Shown here: one piece after another, positions 10,103 to 25,401 of the stretch
How the letters are laid out: each line of letters opens with the position of its first letter
How positions within the stretch are numbered: position 1 is the first letter of the stretch
Source: Microbotryum silenes-acaulis
Taxonomy: Eukaryota > Basidiomycota > Microbotryomycetes > Microbotryales > Microbotryaceae
Length of the DNA stretch: 64,000 bases
Direction: 5' to 3'
NCBI GenBank assembly: GCA_003665825.1
Contig: QPFY01000001.1
Span: 551,001 to 615,000, forward strand
The notes under the pieces: generated by a model
Database searches by the model: none
What the model was told of the DNA's origin: nothing
What the model saw: the letters and a program-made list of their open reading frames with translations, nothing else
Program-made: the position numbers and the translations under genes

Positions 10103-10941
10103 GGCGATCTCGTGGCTCAACCGTCGGCGATTACGGGGCGAACGAAGACGAGCACGAGACGGTTGGCGGAAAGGGTAGGAAGGATAAACGCGTTCGTCGT
10201 CGGACTCTGTAAAGGAAGTCGGGAAGGACAGCGACGCGTTCGTCGCGGATGAGTTCGGCAACGGAGAGGAGGCTGACGACTCAGGGTCAGAGAGTGGGTG
10301 TGAATGCTCGTCCAGGGCGGGGGACGAAGCGGTTGTAGAGGTGCGGATCGTTGTCGGCAATGCCGAACTTGAAAAAAGTGACAGGCGACGTCCGCAGGGA
10401 TGACGTCGTCTACACGCGTTGGTGCGAGGGGGTGGGATTTCAGGAAGCGTCGGCTGTTGCGGCGGCAGTCGACAGAGGATCAACCGAGGAGGGGAGTCGG
10501 TCGAGAGGCTCGCAGGAAATCAAGTATAACGGACTTAATTCCCAAACGATCGACAAGAAGAGGAAGGGCAACCAAACAAGAAGAGCGGACCAAGCTCCGG
10601 GGGAAGGTGCTAAGACAAAAAGGAAGGGACTGCTCCAGGCACAGAGGGGACTTAGCCAAATCAACCACTCCAAGAGGTCGCCTCAGGGGTAAAAAGGATT
10701 GCTCGCGGGAGCACCGGTAAAAACCCTGAAGCCGCGCCTCGGCTAACAAAAAGATAAAACAAACCAAAAGAAGATTGCGCTCTGGGCGCATCGAACCCTC
10801 GACCACCGAGTGCGCGCCCACGCGCCTCACGCCTACGCCATCACGCCGACAATGCTTGAAACAAGGCAAGCATCCGGTCAAGTCAACTCTACCCGCATAT
10901 AGCCTTGGGGGCTTCCTTCGAGTATTGCTGTCATCCTGACA
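10103..10941 (-). repeat. Gypsy-G 5' LTR and leader
   Basis: Read on the minus strand this starts TGTCAGGATGACAGC at 10941. The LTR inner end and primer site cannot be fixed because the 3' LTR is outside the window. A TATA-like TATATGC lies near 10896-10902. Motifs matching tRNA-gene A-box (10830-10840) and B-box (10788-10796) consensus lie 44 nt apart within it. No other gene is seen here. Confidence 0.75.
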
Positions 10942-12713
10942 TCACCGCCATGCGCGACGACTTCAAGGTGTTCACCATCGAGCCTCGATCCTCCGTACCG
11001 CCGGGCGCCACTATCGTCACCTCCAAGTTCGTCTGGAAGACCAAACGCGACGCACGTGGCGAAGTCACGGGGCACAAGGCACGCCTTGTAGCGCAAGGTA
11101 ACCGCCAACGCGACGGCATCGATTTCTTGGAGACTTTCGCACCCGTCGCCCGTTTCTCCTCCATTCGCTGCCTCCTTGCCCTCGCCGCTGCCAACGGTTA
11201 CCACGTTCATCAGGCCGACATCGACAAGGCTTACCTCCACGGCGAGCTCGATCACGATATCTGGATGACGACGCCACGAGGTTTCGACTTCCCGAGCGAT
11301 AAGATTCTCCGCCTGCGGCGCTCAATCTACGGTCTCAAGCAGGCCGGTCGCATCTGGAATCGCCACATTGACACATCACTCAGGAGTCTCGGGTACAAGG
11401 CAACGGGCACTGATCACTGCATTTACTCTCACATTGATGATCAGCAACGGCCCCATTATATCGCCTTGTATGTCGACGATCTCCTCATTGTCAGCCCCGC
11501 CCTCGATGAGATCGAACGCGTCATCTCCGGCCTTGAACAGCGATACGGCGTCAAAAGGCTCGGCCCCGCGGAATACATCCTCGGCATCCAAATCCGCCGC
11601 CTGGACGACGGCTCCATTGCCCTATCCCAGGAACGCTACATCATGGACGTGCTCGCCCGGTTTCACTTCGACACCACGACACGCGGCGCTACGGTGCCAA
11701 TGACGCCCGGCCTCTCGCTCACGGCAGTTCCGGGTCAGGGAACGGAGCGCATTCGATCGTGGTACCTACAAGCCATTGGCTCCCTCCTGTACATTTCCCT
11801 TGGCACTCGACCCGACATTGCCTTCGCCGTCTCGTACTTGTCCCGGTTCGCCAACAACCCTGGCCGCCGTCATTGGATTGCCGTCAAACACGTCCTTCGC
11901 TACCTTCGCGCCACGTACCGCGATGAGCTACTCTACGCCCGCGGTCCAGCCAAAGTTACGGGTGTGGTTGGTTATTCCGATGCGAACTGGGGTGCCTGCG
12001 TCGACACGTCCATCTCCACAATGGGCTTCGTCTTTTACTTGGCCGGCTCCGCCGTCTCTTGGTCATCGAAGCGTCAGACTCGGGTGGCGGATTCCACCAC
12101 TGATGCCGAATACCTCGCCTTGTCGCACGCTGGTAAGGAAGCGATTTACCTTACGCAACTCCTCTCCGAGCTCCACGTTCGCCCGATCGATGCAGCTCAC
12201 ATCTTCACCGACAACGAGGCCGCGGCCGCCATCGCTCACGACCCCGTTCGCACCTCCGGCACTCGACACATACGCCTCCGCGAGCATTTTGTCCGCGACA
12301 TGGTCAACCGAGGCGATATCTCCCTCTCACACGTTGGCACAGCGGACATGGTTGCGGACCTATTCACCAAAGTGCTGGGTCCCAAGATTTTTGGTATACA
12401 TTGCTATGCTCTAGGCCTCCGGACGCGGCACCCACGGCTCAAGTCTACCTCGCGTTCGCGTGGGGGGGGGTGTGAGGAATCCACTCTCCACTCGGGTCAG
12501 GACTTAGGCGCGCGGAGCGAGCCGGGCGCATCGGCCCAGGGCTTAGGCGCGCGGAGCGAGCCGGGCGCATCGGCCCAGGACTTAGGCGCGCGCAGCGAGC
12601 CTGGCACATTGGCTCAGCCACGAGGCTCGCTGGCTGAGGACTTGGGGCGCGCGGCTCCCTTACTGTTAGATTCCTATTCATCACTCTTGGCTATAACTAC
12701 ATCGCTGACGTAG
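10942..12713 (+). pseudogene. A2 RT-RNase H fragment
   Basis: Begins at the residues [10 protein letters not shown] of Copia-A and continues without a stop through RT (YVDD) and RNase H (YSDANWG). It then runs through the G-run into LTR-encoded 13-residue repeats and stops at 12711-12713. It differs from A1 at a few positions, for example Leu for Ser in the motif [10 protein letters not shown]. It lacks Gag, protease and integrase because Gypsy-G separates it from its 5' half. Confidence 0.88.
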
Positions 12714-12869
12714 TAGAGTTGATCGAATAGGTATGTTGAAATGAGATTCATCACTCTTGGCTATAACTACATCGCTGACGTAGTAGAGTTGATCGAATAG
12801 GTATGTTGAAATGAGATTCATCACTCTTGGCTATAACTACATCGCTGACGTAGTAGAGTTGATCGAATA
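12471..12869 (+). repeat. A2 3' LTR (399 bp)
   Basis: A Copia-A LTR with three copies of the 55-bp tail segment instead of two, so 70 bp longer than the 329-bp form. The two spacers read GGTATGTTGAAATGA. The frame-encoding 39-bp units number three. Confidence 0.93.
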
Positions 12870-12955
12870 CCTTGTGCCCCGTGACTTCGCCACGTGCGTC
12901 GCGTTTGGTCTTCCAGACGAACTTGGAGGTGACGATAGTGGCGCCCGGCGGTACG
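12870..12955 (-). mobile_element. A10, 86-bp Copia-A scrap
   Basis: Reverse complement of the start of the Copia-A RT domain ([19 protein letters not shown]). It lies between the A2 3' LTR and the C2 LTR and is probably the oldest remnant on this side, with A2 and C2 inserted in it. It shares with A2 the variant CGCACGTGG where A1 has CGCACGCGG. Confidence 0.8.
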
Positions 12956-13965
<1,010 letters not shown>

Positions 13966-14057
13966 GGTTATAAGCCCACGAGCTACCAGCCCCGCCGCTT
14001 GCATTTTCCCTCGAGCCCAGCCACTCGAGCCGCCCCAGCCCATCGCACCATCGCAGC

Positions 14058-16660
14058 ATGGACAGCTCCCCCGCCCCGCCCTCGCCTCCCAGGGACACCA
14101 GCTCCCCTGACCCTTCGATCAGCGTGCAAATCGCCACGCTACAGGCACAGCTTGCCGCTCTACAGGCCTCACCGCCCCCTGCCGCCGCCGCCGCCGCCAC
14201 CCCGCCCGTCACTGCCACGCAGGCAAACACCGCCACCGCATCAAAAGTCGTGTTCCCCAAGCACGCTCGTCTTGACGGGCCTAAGTCGTTTACGAACTGG
14301 TTACGTCAACTCCGTCTCGCGCTTCCAAATCAAGTCCGTGGTTACGTTCTTGACGGTGTCATCCCCCCGACATGGACGGCTGACCAGCTTGCCGCCCGTG
14401 ACGACGCCGCGCGGGAAATCATCGTTGGCTCGATCGACTCCGCCGACGTCTCAGCCACCCTCGACACCATCCCCAGCGACGACCTGTCGGCACCACGCAT
14501 CTTCGCCGCACTCAAGGCTCGTTTCGCACCGGACGACGCCACTCGCACCCTCGAGTTGTTCGCCCGCCTTTGGGATTTCAGGAAGATGCCTGCCTCCGTC
14601 GAGGCGTACGACACCTGGCTCCGCGAATACATGTCGATCGCGCAGGAAATCCGCGACGCCAAAACCTCGCTCAACGACGTGCTCGCCACTCACGTGCTCG
14701 CCATGGTCCCACCTTGCCTCGACAGCTTCCGCCTCACATTCACGGACGAGCAGCGCAACCAACGCGACCTCCCGGAACTCACGACGCTGACGGATCGCAT
14801 TCGCATCCAGCTTCGCTCGGCGGGACTCTCGTCATCACACTCGGCCATGCTCGCCACCGCCTCCCCTTGTCCCGCCTGCCGCGCCCCCGGCCACCGCCTG
14901 CGCGACTGCACCTCACGGGCGAAACACCCGCCCGCCGGCCCCTGCCGCCGCTGCCACAAGAAAGGGCACTGGGCCCTCGACTGCAAGCACCGGGGCGAAC
15001 AAAAACACACCGGCGACGACAACCAGGACGACATGTCTCTCCCCGCCGCTCAACAGCCTAACGTTGGCTATTTCGCCTCCTGCCTGTTCGCTCGCCGGCA
15101 ACTCCCGACTGATGCCTTTGTAGTCGACTCGGGCGCCACGGCACACATGGTCGCCGATCGTTCTCTATTCACGGCTTATCGCCAGACGGCGCACACCAAG
15201 ATCGGCGGCATTGCCGGCGGTATCACGGCCATCGGCATGGGGGACGTAGCGTTCGTTGCCAAGACCGGACATCCGATCACGCTGCGTGGCGTTCTGCACA
15301 CGCCGGGCCTCCACGTCAACCTCCTCTCCGTCTCTCGCCTCTGCGACACCGACCGCGTTCGACTCGCCTTCACCAGCGACGGCATCGACATCGCCAAGGA
15401 CGGCCAGGCCATTGCTCACGGTACCAGGGTTAACGACGGTCTCTACCTTTTGGACGCGGACCACACCAAGTGTCAGCAGCTTGCCTTTCTCTCGCGTTCT
15501 GAGTCGACCGTGCCCCTGCTTACCCTTCACCGCTGCCTCGGCCATCTTGCCCCATCCTCTATACAGAAGATGATCGCCGCAGGTTTGCTGGACGGGTTTG
15601 GGGCCGGGTACAGTGACAAAGACGTAGAGGAGTTTGTTTGCAATGCTTGCCTTGGTTCCAAAGGCCACCGTCTTCCTTTTCCCGACTCTGAGTCGCATTC
15701 CCCCGAAAGACTCGGCCTCGTGCACAGCGATGTCCTTTCGTTCCCCACTCCGTCCTTGACCGGGAAGCGCTACCTTGTCACATTTCTTGACGACCACTCT
15801 CGCAAACTCTGGGCATACGCGATCGATCACAAAAGCGACGTCTTCCCGACCTTCCAGACTTGGCTCGCCGAAGTGGAGTTAGAGACGAACGAGCGTTTAA
15901 AAACCCTTCGCACCGACAACGGCGGGGAGTACCAATCGAACGCATTCACGGAGTTCTGCAAGTCCAGGGGTATTCGTCGTCAATATTCTATCCCCTACAC
16001 ACCTCAGCAAAACGGTCGTGCCGAACGTGTCAATCTCTCCATCGTCGAGGGCGTCCTTGCCCTCCTTGCTGACTCCCATCTGCCGGCCACCTTTTGGGAT
16101 GAAGCGGCTGCATACTTCGTTTATTGCAAAAACAGGTGCTCACACTCAGCTTTGGCCAAACAGACTCCAGAATCCGTTTGGAACGGCCAACGCACCACCG
16201 CCACCGCCCTCCACCCGTTCGGCTGCGCGGCCTGGCTCACGGTCGCGCCGAACCTTCGCAGCAAGCTCGACCCCAAGGCCGCGCGCGTGATCTTCACCGG
16301 TTACGACCTCGCCTCCAAGGCTTTCCGTTTCTTCGACCATTCTACCAACAAGGTTGTGATTGGCCGAAATGCCACCTTCCTCGACGACGACTTCCCCGGT
16401 CTACCAATCAACACGCCCGTCGATGCGGACGACACCGAACGCCAGTTCGTCATTCCCGCCGACACGCCCGCCCCAGCCGTCAAGACGAGGACCCCACTAG
16501 TAAGGTCGGCGCACATGGACGTCTCATCCTCTCTTGATGATTCTGCCATGAGCGCCGTTGACGTGGCCCCAGGGTACACTGGCGGATCCTTACTTAATTC
16601 TACAGATACCAGCCCCTCGCCGTCCCCGTCGCTTGCCCCGCTTTCGTCGCCCGCCACATC
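14058..16660 (+). pseudogene. A3 Gag-protease-integrase part
   Basis: Start at ATG 14058, same leader context as A1. Two zinc knuckles, protease DSG and integrase D,D35E motifs are all present, as is the 106-nt intron-like block (16500-16605). The frame is open until A4 enters at 16661 in the serine-rich linker. It differs from A1 by scattered substitutions, for example a longer alanine run in Gag and NQVRG for NQARG. Confidence 0.92.
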
Positions 16661-16989
16661 TATTCGATCAACTCTACTACGTCAGCGATGTAGTTATAGC
16701 CAAGAGTCATGAATATCATTTCAACATACCTATTCGATCAACTCTACTACGTCAGCGATGTAGTTATAGCCAAGAGTGATGAATAGGAATCTAACAGTAA
16801 GGGAGCCGCGCGCCCCAAGTCCTCAGCCAGCGAGCCTCGGGGCTGAGCCAATGTGCCAGGCTCGCTGCGCGCGCCTAAGTCCTGGGCCGATGCGCCCGGC
16901 TCGCTCCGCGCGCCTAAGTCCTGGGCCGATGCGCCCGGCTCGCTCCGCGCGCCTAAGTCCTGACCCGAGCGGAGAGTGGATTCCTCACA
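16661..16989 (-). repeat. A4 3' LTR (329 bp)
   Basis: Minus-orientation LTR, reading TATTCGATC at 16661 to TCCTCACA at 16989 on the plus strand, followed by the nine-C complement of the polypurine tract. Confidence 0.95.
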
Positions 16990-19900
16990 CCCCCCCCCAC
17001 GCGAACGCGAGGTAGACTTGAGCCGTGGGTGCCGCGTCCGGAGGCCTAGAGCATAGCAATGTATACCAAAAATCTTGGGACCCAGCGCTTTGGTGAATAG
17101 GTCCGCAACCATGTCCGCTGTGCCAACGTGTGAGAGGGAGATATCGCCTCGGTTGACCATGTCGCGGACAAAATGCTCGCGGAGGCGTATGTGTCGAGTG
17201 CCGGAGGTGCGAACGGGGTCGTGAGCGACGGCGGCCGCGGCCTCGTTGTCGGTGAAGATGTGAGCTGCATCGATCGGGCGAACGTGGAGCTCGGAGAGGA
17301 GTTGCGTAAGGTAAATCGCTTCCTTACCAGCGTGCGACAAGGCGAGGTATTCGGCATCAGTGGTGGAATCCGCCACCCGAGTCTGACGCTTCGATGACCA
17401 AGAGACGGCGGAGCCGGCCAAGTAAAAGACGAAGCCCATTGTGGAGATGGACGTGTCGACGCAGGCACCCCAGTTCGCATCGGAATACCCAACCACACCC
17501 GTAACTTTGGCTGGACCGCGGGCGTAGAGTAGCTCATCGCGGTACGTGGCGCGAAGGTAGCGAAGGACGTGTTTGACGGCAATCCAATGACGGCGGCCAG
17601 GGTTGTTGGCGAACCGGGACAAGTACGAGACGGCGAAGGCAATGTCGGGTCGAGTGCCAAGGGAAATGTACAGGAGGGAGCCAATGGCTTGTAGGTACCA
17701 CGATCGAATGCGCTCCGTTCCTTGACCCGGAACTGCCGTGAGCGAGAGGCCGGGCGTCATTGGCACCGTAGCGCCGCGTGTCGTGGTGTCGAAGTGAAAC
17801 CGGGCGAGCACGTCCATGATGTAGCGTTCCTGGGATAGGGCAATGGAGCCGTCGTCCAGGCGGCGGATTTGGATGCCGAGGATGTATTCCGCGGGGCCGA
17901 GTCGTTTGACGCCGTATCGTTGTTCGAGGCCGGAGATGACGCGTTCGATCTCGTCGAGGGCGGGGCTGACAATGAGGAGATCGTCGACATACAAGGCGAT
18001 ATAATGGGGCCGTTGCTGATCATCAATGTGAGAGTAAATGCAGTGATCAGTGCCCGTTGCCTTGTACCCGAGACTCCTGAGTGATGTGTCAATGTGGCGA
18101 TTCCAGATGCGACCGGCCTGCTTGAGACCGTAGATTGAGCGCCGCAGGCGGAGAATCTTATCACTTGGGAAGTCGAAACCTCGTGGCGTCGTCATCCAGA
18201 TATCGTGATCGAGCTCGCCGTGGAGGTAAGCCTTGTCGATGTCGGCCTGATGAACGTGGTAACCATTGGCAGCGGCGAGGGCAAGGAGGCAGCGAATGGA
18301 GGAGAACCGGGCGACGGGTGCGAAAGTCTCCGAGAAGTCGATGCCGTCGCGTTGTCGGTTACCTTGCGCTACGAGACGTGCCTTGTGCCCCGTGACTTCG
18401 CCGCGTGCGTCGCGTTTGGTCTTCCAGACGAACTTGGAGGTGACGATAGTGGCGCCCGGTGGTACGGAGGATCGAGGCTCGATGGTGAACACCTTGAAGT
18501 CGTCGCGCATGGCGGTGAACTCGGCGGCGGCAGCCTGAGCCCAGATGTCGTGCTCGTCGCTGGACATTGCTTCGCGCCAGGTCTGAGGATCGCTAGTAAT
18601 CGACTTGACGGGCTCGATGGCGTCGAGGGTGGGGTCGTCGTCGTCTGTGGCGATGAAGGCGCGGTGGTGGCGAGAGAGGAAATCGATCTCATCAGGGGAG
18701 TCGTCATCGGAGGGCTGTTCAGCGGGGGCAATGGCGGGTGCGGGCGTCACCAGGGTGTCGTCGTCGGATCGATGTACGTCCATCAGGTTGAGGCGAACCG
18801 CGGTGTTGGAGTTGAGGAGGTCAAGCGGGTCGTCCGAGTCATCGAGGGACGGTCCTCCGGCCGAGGACGTGGCGGGCGACGAAAGCGGGACAAGCGACGG
18901 GGACGGCGAGGGGCTGATATCTGTAGAATTAAGTAAGGATCCGCCAGTGTACCCTGGGGCCACGTCAACGGCGCTCATGGCAGAATCATCAAGAGAGGAT
19001 GAGACGTCCATGTGCGCCGACCTTACTAGTGGGGTCCTCGTCTTGACGGCGGGGGCGGGCGTGTCGGCGGGAATGACGAACTGGCGTTCGGTGTTGTCCA
19101 CATCGACGGGCGTGTTGATTGGGAGGCCGGGGAAGTCGTCGTCGAGGAAGGTGGCATTTCGGCCAATCACAACCTTGTTGGTATAATGGTCGAAGAAACG
19201 GAAAGCCTTGGAGGCGAGGTCGTAACCGGTGAAGATCACGCGCGCGGCCTTGGGGTCGAGCTTGCTGCGAAGGTCCGGCGCGACCGTGAGCCAGGCCGCG
19301 CAGCCGAACGGGTGGAGGGCGGTGGTGGTGGTGCGTCGGCCGTTCCAAACGGATTCTGGAGTCTGTTTGGCCAAAGCTGAGTGTGAGCACCTGTTTTTGC
19401 AATAAACGAAGTACGCAGCCGCTTCATCCCAAAAGGTGGCCGGCAGATGGGAGTCAGCAAGGAGGGCGAGGATGCCCTCGACAATGGAGAGATTGACACG
19501 TTCGGCACGACCGTTTTGCTGAGGTGTGTAGGGGATAGAGTATTGACGACGAATGCCCCTGGACTTGCAGAACTCCGTGAATGTGTTCGATCGGTACTCC
19601 CCGCCGTTGTCAGTGCGAAGGGTTTTTAAACGCGCGTTCGTCTCTAACTCCACTTCGGCGAGCCAAGTCTGGAAGGTCGGGAAGACGTCGCTTTTGTGAT
19701 CGATCGCGTATGCCCAGAGTTTGCGAGAGTGGTCGTCAAGAAATGTGACAAGGTAGCGCTTCCCGGTCAAGGACGGAGTGGGGAACGAAAGGACATCGCT
19801 GTGCACGAGGCCGAGTCTCTCGGGGGAATGCGACTCAGAGTCGGGAAAAGGAAGACGGTGGCCTTTGGAACCAAGGCAAGCATTGCAAACAAACTCCTCT

Positions 19901-21465
19901 ACGTCTTTGTCACTGTACCCGGCCCCAAACCCGTCCAGCAAACCTGCGGCGATCATCTTCTGTATAGAGGATGGGGCAAGATGGCCGAGGCAGCGGTGAA
20001 GGGTAAGCAGGGGCACGGTAGACTCAGAACGCGAGAGAAGGGCAAGCTGCTGACACTTGGTGTGATCCGCGTCCAAAAGGTAGAGACCGTCGTTAACCCT
20101 GGTACCGTGAGCAATGGCCTGGCCGTCCTTGGCGATGTCGATGCCGTCGCTGGTGAAGGCGAGTCGAACGCGGTCGGTGTCGCAGAGGCGAGAAACAGAG
20201 AGGAGGTTGACGTGGAGGCCCGGCGTGTGCAGAACGCCACGCAGCGTGATCGGATGTCCGGTCTTGGCAACGAACGCTACGTCCCCCATACCAATGGCCG
20301 TGATACCGCCGGCGATGCCGCCGATCTTGGTGTGCGCCGTCTGGCGATAAGCCGTGAATAGAGAGCGATCGGCGACCATGTGTGCCGTGGCGCCCGAGTC
20401 GACTACAAAGGCGTCAGTCGGGAGTTGCCGGCGAGCGAACAGGCAGGAGGCGAAATAGCCGATGTTAGGCTGTTGAGCGGCGGGGAGAGACGTGTCGTCC
20501 TGGTTGTCGTCGCCGGTGTGTTTCTGTTCGCCCCGGTGCTTGCAGTCGAGGGCCCAGTGACCTTTCTTGTGGCAGCGGCGGCAGGGGCCGGCGGGCGGGT
20601 GTGTCGCCCGTGAGGTGCAGTCGCGCAGACGGTGGCCGGGGGCGCGGCAGGCGGGACAAGGGGAGGCGGTGGCGAGCATGGCCGAGTGCGATGACGAGAG
20701 TCCCGCCGAGCGAAGCTGGATGCGAATGCGATCCGTCAGCGTCGTGAGTTCCGGGAGGTCGCGTTGGTTGCGCTGCTCGTCCGTGAACGTGAGTCGGAAG
20801 CTGTCGAGGCAGGGTGGGACCATGGCGAGCACGTGAGTGGCGAGCACGTCGTTGAGCGAGGTTTTGGCGTCGCGGATTTCCTGCGCGATCGACATGTATT
20901 CACGGAGCCACGTGTCGTACGCCTCGACGGAGGCAGGCATCTTCCTGAAGTCCCAAAGGCGGGCGAACAACTCGAGGGTACGAGTGGCGTCGTCCGGTGC
21001 GAAACGAGCCTTGAGTGCGGCGAAGATGCGTGGTGCCGACAGGTCGTCGCTGGGGATGGTGTCGAGGGTGGCTGAGACGTCGGCTGAGTCGATCGAGCCA
21101 ACGATGATTTCACGCGCGGCGTCGTCACGGGCGGCAAGCTGGTCGGCCGTCCACGTCGGGGGAATGACACCGTCAAGAACGTAACCACGGGCTTGATTTG
21201 GAAGCGCGAGACGGAGTTGACGTAACCAGTTTGTAAACGACTTAGGGCCGTCAAGGCGAGCGTGCTTGGGGAACACGACTTTTGATGCGGTGGCGGTGTT
21301 TGCCTGCGTGGCAGTGACGGGCGGGGAGGCGGCGGCGGCGGCAGGGGGCTGTGAGGCCTGTAGAGCGGCAAGCTGTGCCTGTAGCGTGGCGATTTGCACG
21401 CTGATCGAAGGGTCAGGGGAGCTGATGTCCCTGGGGGGCGAAGGCGGGGCGGGGGAGCTGTCCAT
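16747..21465 (-). CDS. gag-pol: A4 Gag-Pol polyprotein (1572 aa)
   Basis: Intact frame with the same motifs as A1: two CCHC knuckles, protease DSG, integrase HHCC and D,D35E, RT YVDD and RNase H. It is 13 residues shorter than A1 because its 3' LTR has one 39-bp unit fewer. An Ala to Thr change is visible in integrase (RSNTFTEF). The stop lies inside the 3' LTR. Probably a functional copy. Confidence 0.96.
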   Translation of the reverse strand: MDSSPAPPSPPRDISSPDPSISVQIATLQAQLAALQASQPPAAAAASPPVTATQANTATASKVVFPKHARLDGPKSFTNWLRQLRLALPNQARGYVLDGVIPPTWTADQLAARDDAAREIIVGSIDSADVSATLDTIPSDDLSAPRIFAALKARFAPDDATRTLELFARLWDFRKMPASVEAYDTWLREYMSIAQEIRDAKTSLNDVLATHVLAMVPPCLDSFRLTFTDEQRNQRDLPELTTLTDRIRIQLRSAGLSSSHSAMLATASPCPACRAPGHRLRDCTSRATHPPAGPCRRCHKKGHWALDCKHRGEQKHTGDDNQDDTSLPAAQQPNIGYFASCLFARRQLPTDAFVVDSGATAHMVADRSLFTAYRQTAHTKIGGIAGGITAIGMGDVAFVAKTGHPITLRGVLHTPGLHVNLLSVSRLCDTDRVRLAFTSDGIDIAKDGQAIAHGTRVNDGLYLLDADHTKCQQLALLSRSESTVPLLTLHRCLGHLAPSSIQKMIAAGLLDGFGAGYSDKDVEEFVCNACLGSKGHRLPFPDSESHSPERLGLVHSDVLSFPTPSLTGKRYLVTFLDDHSRKLWAYAIDHKSDVFPTFQTWLAEVELETNARLKTLRTDNGGEYRSNTFTEFCKSRGIRRQYSIPYTPQQNGRAERVNLSIVEGILALLADSHLPATFWDEAAAYFVYCKNRCSHSALAKQTPESVWNGRRTTTTALHPFGCAAWLTVAPDLRSKLDPKAARVIFTGYDLASKAFRFFDHYTNKVVIGRNATFLDDDFPGLPINTPVDVDNTERQFVIPADTPAPAVKTRTPLVRSAHMDVSSSLDDSAMSAVDVAPGYTGGSLLNSTDISPSPSPSLVPLSSPATSSAGGPSLDDSDDPLDLLNSNTAVRLNLMDVHRSDDDTLVTPAPAIAPAEQPSDDDSPDEIDFLSRHHRAFIATDDDDPTLDAIEPVKSITSDPQTWREAMSSDEHDIWAQAAAAEFTAMRDDFKVFTIEPRSSVPPGATIVTSKFVWKTKRDARGEVTGHKARLVAQGNRQRDGIDFSETFAPVARFSSIRCLLALAAANGYHVHQADIDKAYLHGELDHDIWMTTPRGFDFPSDKILRLRRSIYGLKQAGRIWNRHIDTSLRSLGYKATGTDHCIYSHIDDQQRPHYIALYVDDLLIVSPALDEIERVISGLEQRYGVKRLGPAEYILGIQIRRLDDGSIALSQERYIMDVLARFHFDTTTRGATVPMTPGLSLTAVPGQGTERIRSWYLQAIGSLLYISLGTRPDIAFAVSYLSRFANNPGRRHWIAVKHVLRYLRATYRDELLYARGPAKVTGVVGYSDANWGACVDTSISTMGFVFYLAGSAVSWSSKRQTRVADSTTDAEYLALSHAGKEAIYLTQLLSELHVRPIDAAHIFTDNEAAAAVAHDPVRTSGTRHIRLREHFVRDMVNRGDISLSHVGTADMVADLFTKALGPKIFGIHCYALGLRTRHPRLKSTSRSRGGGCEESTLRSGQDLGARSEPGASAQDLGARSEPGASAQDLGARSEPGTLAQPRGSLAEDLGRAAPLLLDSYSSLLAITTSLT

Positions 21466-21559
21466 GCTGCGATGGTGCGATGGGCTGGGGCGGCTCGAGT
21501 GGCTGGGCTCGAGGGAAAAATTTCAAGCGGCGGGGCTGGTAGCTCGTGGGCTTATAACC

Positions 21560-21888
21560 TATTCGATCAACTCTACTACGTCAGCGATGTAGTTATAGCC
21601 AAGAGTCATGAATATCATTTCAACATACCTATTCGATCAACTCTACTACGTCAGCGATGTAGTTATAGCCAAGAGTGATGAATAGGAATCTAACAGTAAG
21701 GGAGCCGCGCGCCCCAAGTCCTCAGCCAGCGAGCCTCGGGGCTGAGCCAATGTGCCAGGCTCGCTGCGCGCGCCTAAGTCCTGGGCCGATGCGCCCGGCT
21801 CGCTCCGCGCGCCTAAGTCCTGGGCCGATGCGCCCGGCTCGCTCCGCGCGCCTAAGTCCTGACCCGAGCGGAGAGTGGATTCCTCACA
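21560..21888 (-). repeat. A4 5' LTR (329 bp)
   Basis: Identical in length to its 3' LTR and carrying the same private change. The primer site (minus GGTTATAAGCCC) lies just left of it. Confidence 0.95.
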
Positions 21889-23768
21889 ACATCCTCGGCC
21901 GGGGGACCGTCCCTCGATGACTCGGACGACCCGCTTGACCTCCTCAACTCCAACACCGCGGTTCGCCTCAACCTGATGGACGTACATCAATCCGACGACG
22001 ACACCCTGGTGACGCCCGCACCCGCCATGGCCCCCGCTGAACAGCCCTCCGATGACGACTCCCCTGATGAGATCGATTTCCTCTCTCGCCACCACCGCGC
22101 CTTCATCGCCGCAGAAGACGACAACCCCGCCCTCGAAGCCATCGAGCCCATCAAATCGATCACTAGCGACCCTCAGACCTGGCGTGAAGCAATGTCCAGC
22201 GACGAGCACGACATCTGGGCTCAGGCTGCCGCCGCCGAGTTCACCGCCATGCGCGACGACTTCAAGGTGTTCACCATCGAGCCTCGATCCTCCGTACCGC
22301 CGGGCGCCACTATCGTCACCTCCAAATTCGTCTGGAAGACCAAGCGCGATGCACGCGGTGACGTCACAGGGCGGAAGGCACGCCTTGTAGCGCAAGGTAA
22401 CCGCCAACGCGACGGCATCGATTTCTCGGAGACTTTCGCACCCGTTGCCCGTTTCTCCTCCATTCGCTGCCTCCTTGCCCTCGCCGCTGCCAACGGTTAC
22501 CACGTTCATCAGGCCGACATCGACAAGGCTTACCTCCACGGCGAGCTCGATCACGATATCTGGATGACAACGCCACGAGGTTTCGACTTCCCGAGCGATA
22601 AGGTTCTCCGCCTGCGGCGCTCAATCTACGGTCTCAAGCAGGCCGGTCGCATCTGGAATCGCCACATTGACACATCACTCAGGAGTCTCGGGTACAAGGC
22701 AACGGGCACTGATCACTGCATTTACTCTCACATTGATGATCAGCAACGGCCCCATTATATCGCCTTGTATGTCGACGATCTCCTCATTGTCAGCCCCGCC
22801 CTCGATGAGATCGAACGCGTCATCTCCGGCCTTGAACAGCGATACGGCGTCAAAAGGCTCGGCCCCGCGGAATACATCCTCGGCATCCAAATCCGCCGCC
22901 TGGACGACGGCTCCATTGCCCTATCCCAGGAACGCTACATCATGGACGTGCTCGCCCGGTTTCACTTCGACACCACGACACGCGGCGCTACAGTGCCAAT
23001 GACGCCCGGCCTCTCGCTCACAGCAGTTCCGGGTCAGGGAACGGAGCGCATTCGATCGTGGTACCTCCAAGCCATCGGCTCCCTCCTGTACATTTCCCTT
23101 GGCACTCGACCCGACATTGCCTTCGCCGTCTCGTACTTGTCCCGGTTCGCCAACAACCCTGGCCGTCGTCATTGGATTGCCGTCAAACACGTCCTTCGCT
23201 ACCTTCGTGCCACGTACCGCGATGAGCTACTCTACGCCCGCGGTCCAGCCAAAGTTACGGGTGTGGTCGGTTATTCCGATGCGAACTGGGGTGCCTGCGT
23301 CGACACGTCCATCTCCACAATGGGCTTCGTTTTTTACTTGGCTGGCTCTGCCGTCTCTTGGTCATCGAAACGTCAGACTCGGGTGGCGGATTCCACCACT
23401 GATGCCGAATACCTCGCCTTGTCGCACGCTGGTAAGGAAGCGATTTACCTTACGCAACTCCTCTCCGAGCTCCACGTTCGCCCGATCGATGCAGCTCACA
23501 TCTTCACCGACAACGAGGCCGCGGCCGCCGTCGCTCACGACCCCGTTCGCACCTCCGGCACTCGACACATACGCCTCCGCGAGCATTTTGTCCGCGACAT
23601 GGTCAACCGAGGCGATATCTCCCTCTCACACGTTGGCACAGCGGACATGGTTGCGGACCTATTCACCAAAGCGCTGGGTCCCAAGATTTTTGGTATACAT
23701 TGCTATGCTCTAGGCCTCCGGACGCGGCACCCACGGCTCAAGTCTACCTCGCGTTCGCGTGGGGGGGG

Positions 23769-25277
<1,509 letters not shown>

Positions 25278-25401
25278 CCCCCCCTCGTTCGAACACTTCC
25301 AGAAGGGCACGAAGGGGTTGACGAGTGGTGTGTGCATAGACGAGTGACCGGTGTAGGAGACCATGACGAGGCGAGGGTGCAAAGCGACGTGGCAACGAGC
25401 G

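Larger units (their letters stand above)
1..10941 (-). mobile_element. Gypsy-G, Ty3/gypsy retrotransposon, split by A1
   Basis: A minus-strand element entering from the left edge. Its 5' LTR begins at 10941 (reading TGTCAGGATGACAGC on the minus strand) and its 3' part lies beyond base 1. It is cut by A1 (309-5575), and the duplicated GGTAA at 304-308 and 5576-5580 marks that later insertion. Domain order Gag, protease, RT, RNase H, integrase identifies Ty3/gypsy (Metaviridae) and not copia. At 10942 it abuts Copia-A coding sequence in the RT-proximal region, so it appears to have inserted into A2. The matching target duplication cannot be checked because the other end is outside the window. 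Confidence 0.9.
10942..12869 (+). mobile_element. Copia-A copy A2, 3' part
   Basis: The 3' part of a Copia-A element, beginning in the RT domain where Gypsy-G interrupts it and ending with a 399-bp 3' LTR. Its 5' half should lie left of the window beyond Gypsy-G. On its right it abuts a minus-strand Copia-A scrap (A10), its apparent target. Confidence 0.88.
16661..21888 (-). mobile_element. Copia-A copy A4, full length
   Basis: Minus-strand full-length element with 329-bp LTRs and the perfect duplication ACATC (16656-16660 and 21889-21893). It interrupts A3. Both LTRs share a private change (AGAGTCATG where other copies have AGAGTGATG), as expected when both LTRs are copied from one template. 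Confidence 0.97.

Noticed and set aside
10103..10483. N-terminal extension of Gypsy-G Gag to 10483
   Set aside because: The frame is open but begins at TTG; the first ATG is at 10102, and the extension may simply be leader or LTR.
12870..12955. A2 and A10 as a designed inverted repeat or hairpin
   Set aside because: The 86-bp inverted match is simply a second Copia-A copy in the opposite orientation; the shared variant suggests relatedness but no special structure.
16661..16779. C-terminal extension of the A3 frame into the A4 LTR, and similar joins in A5 and D
   Set aside because: These are accidental continuations of interrupted frames into inserted LTRs.
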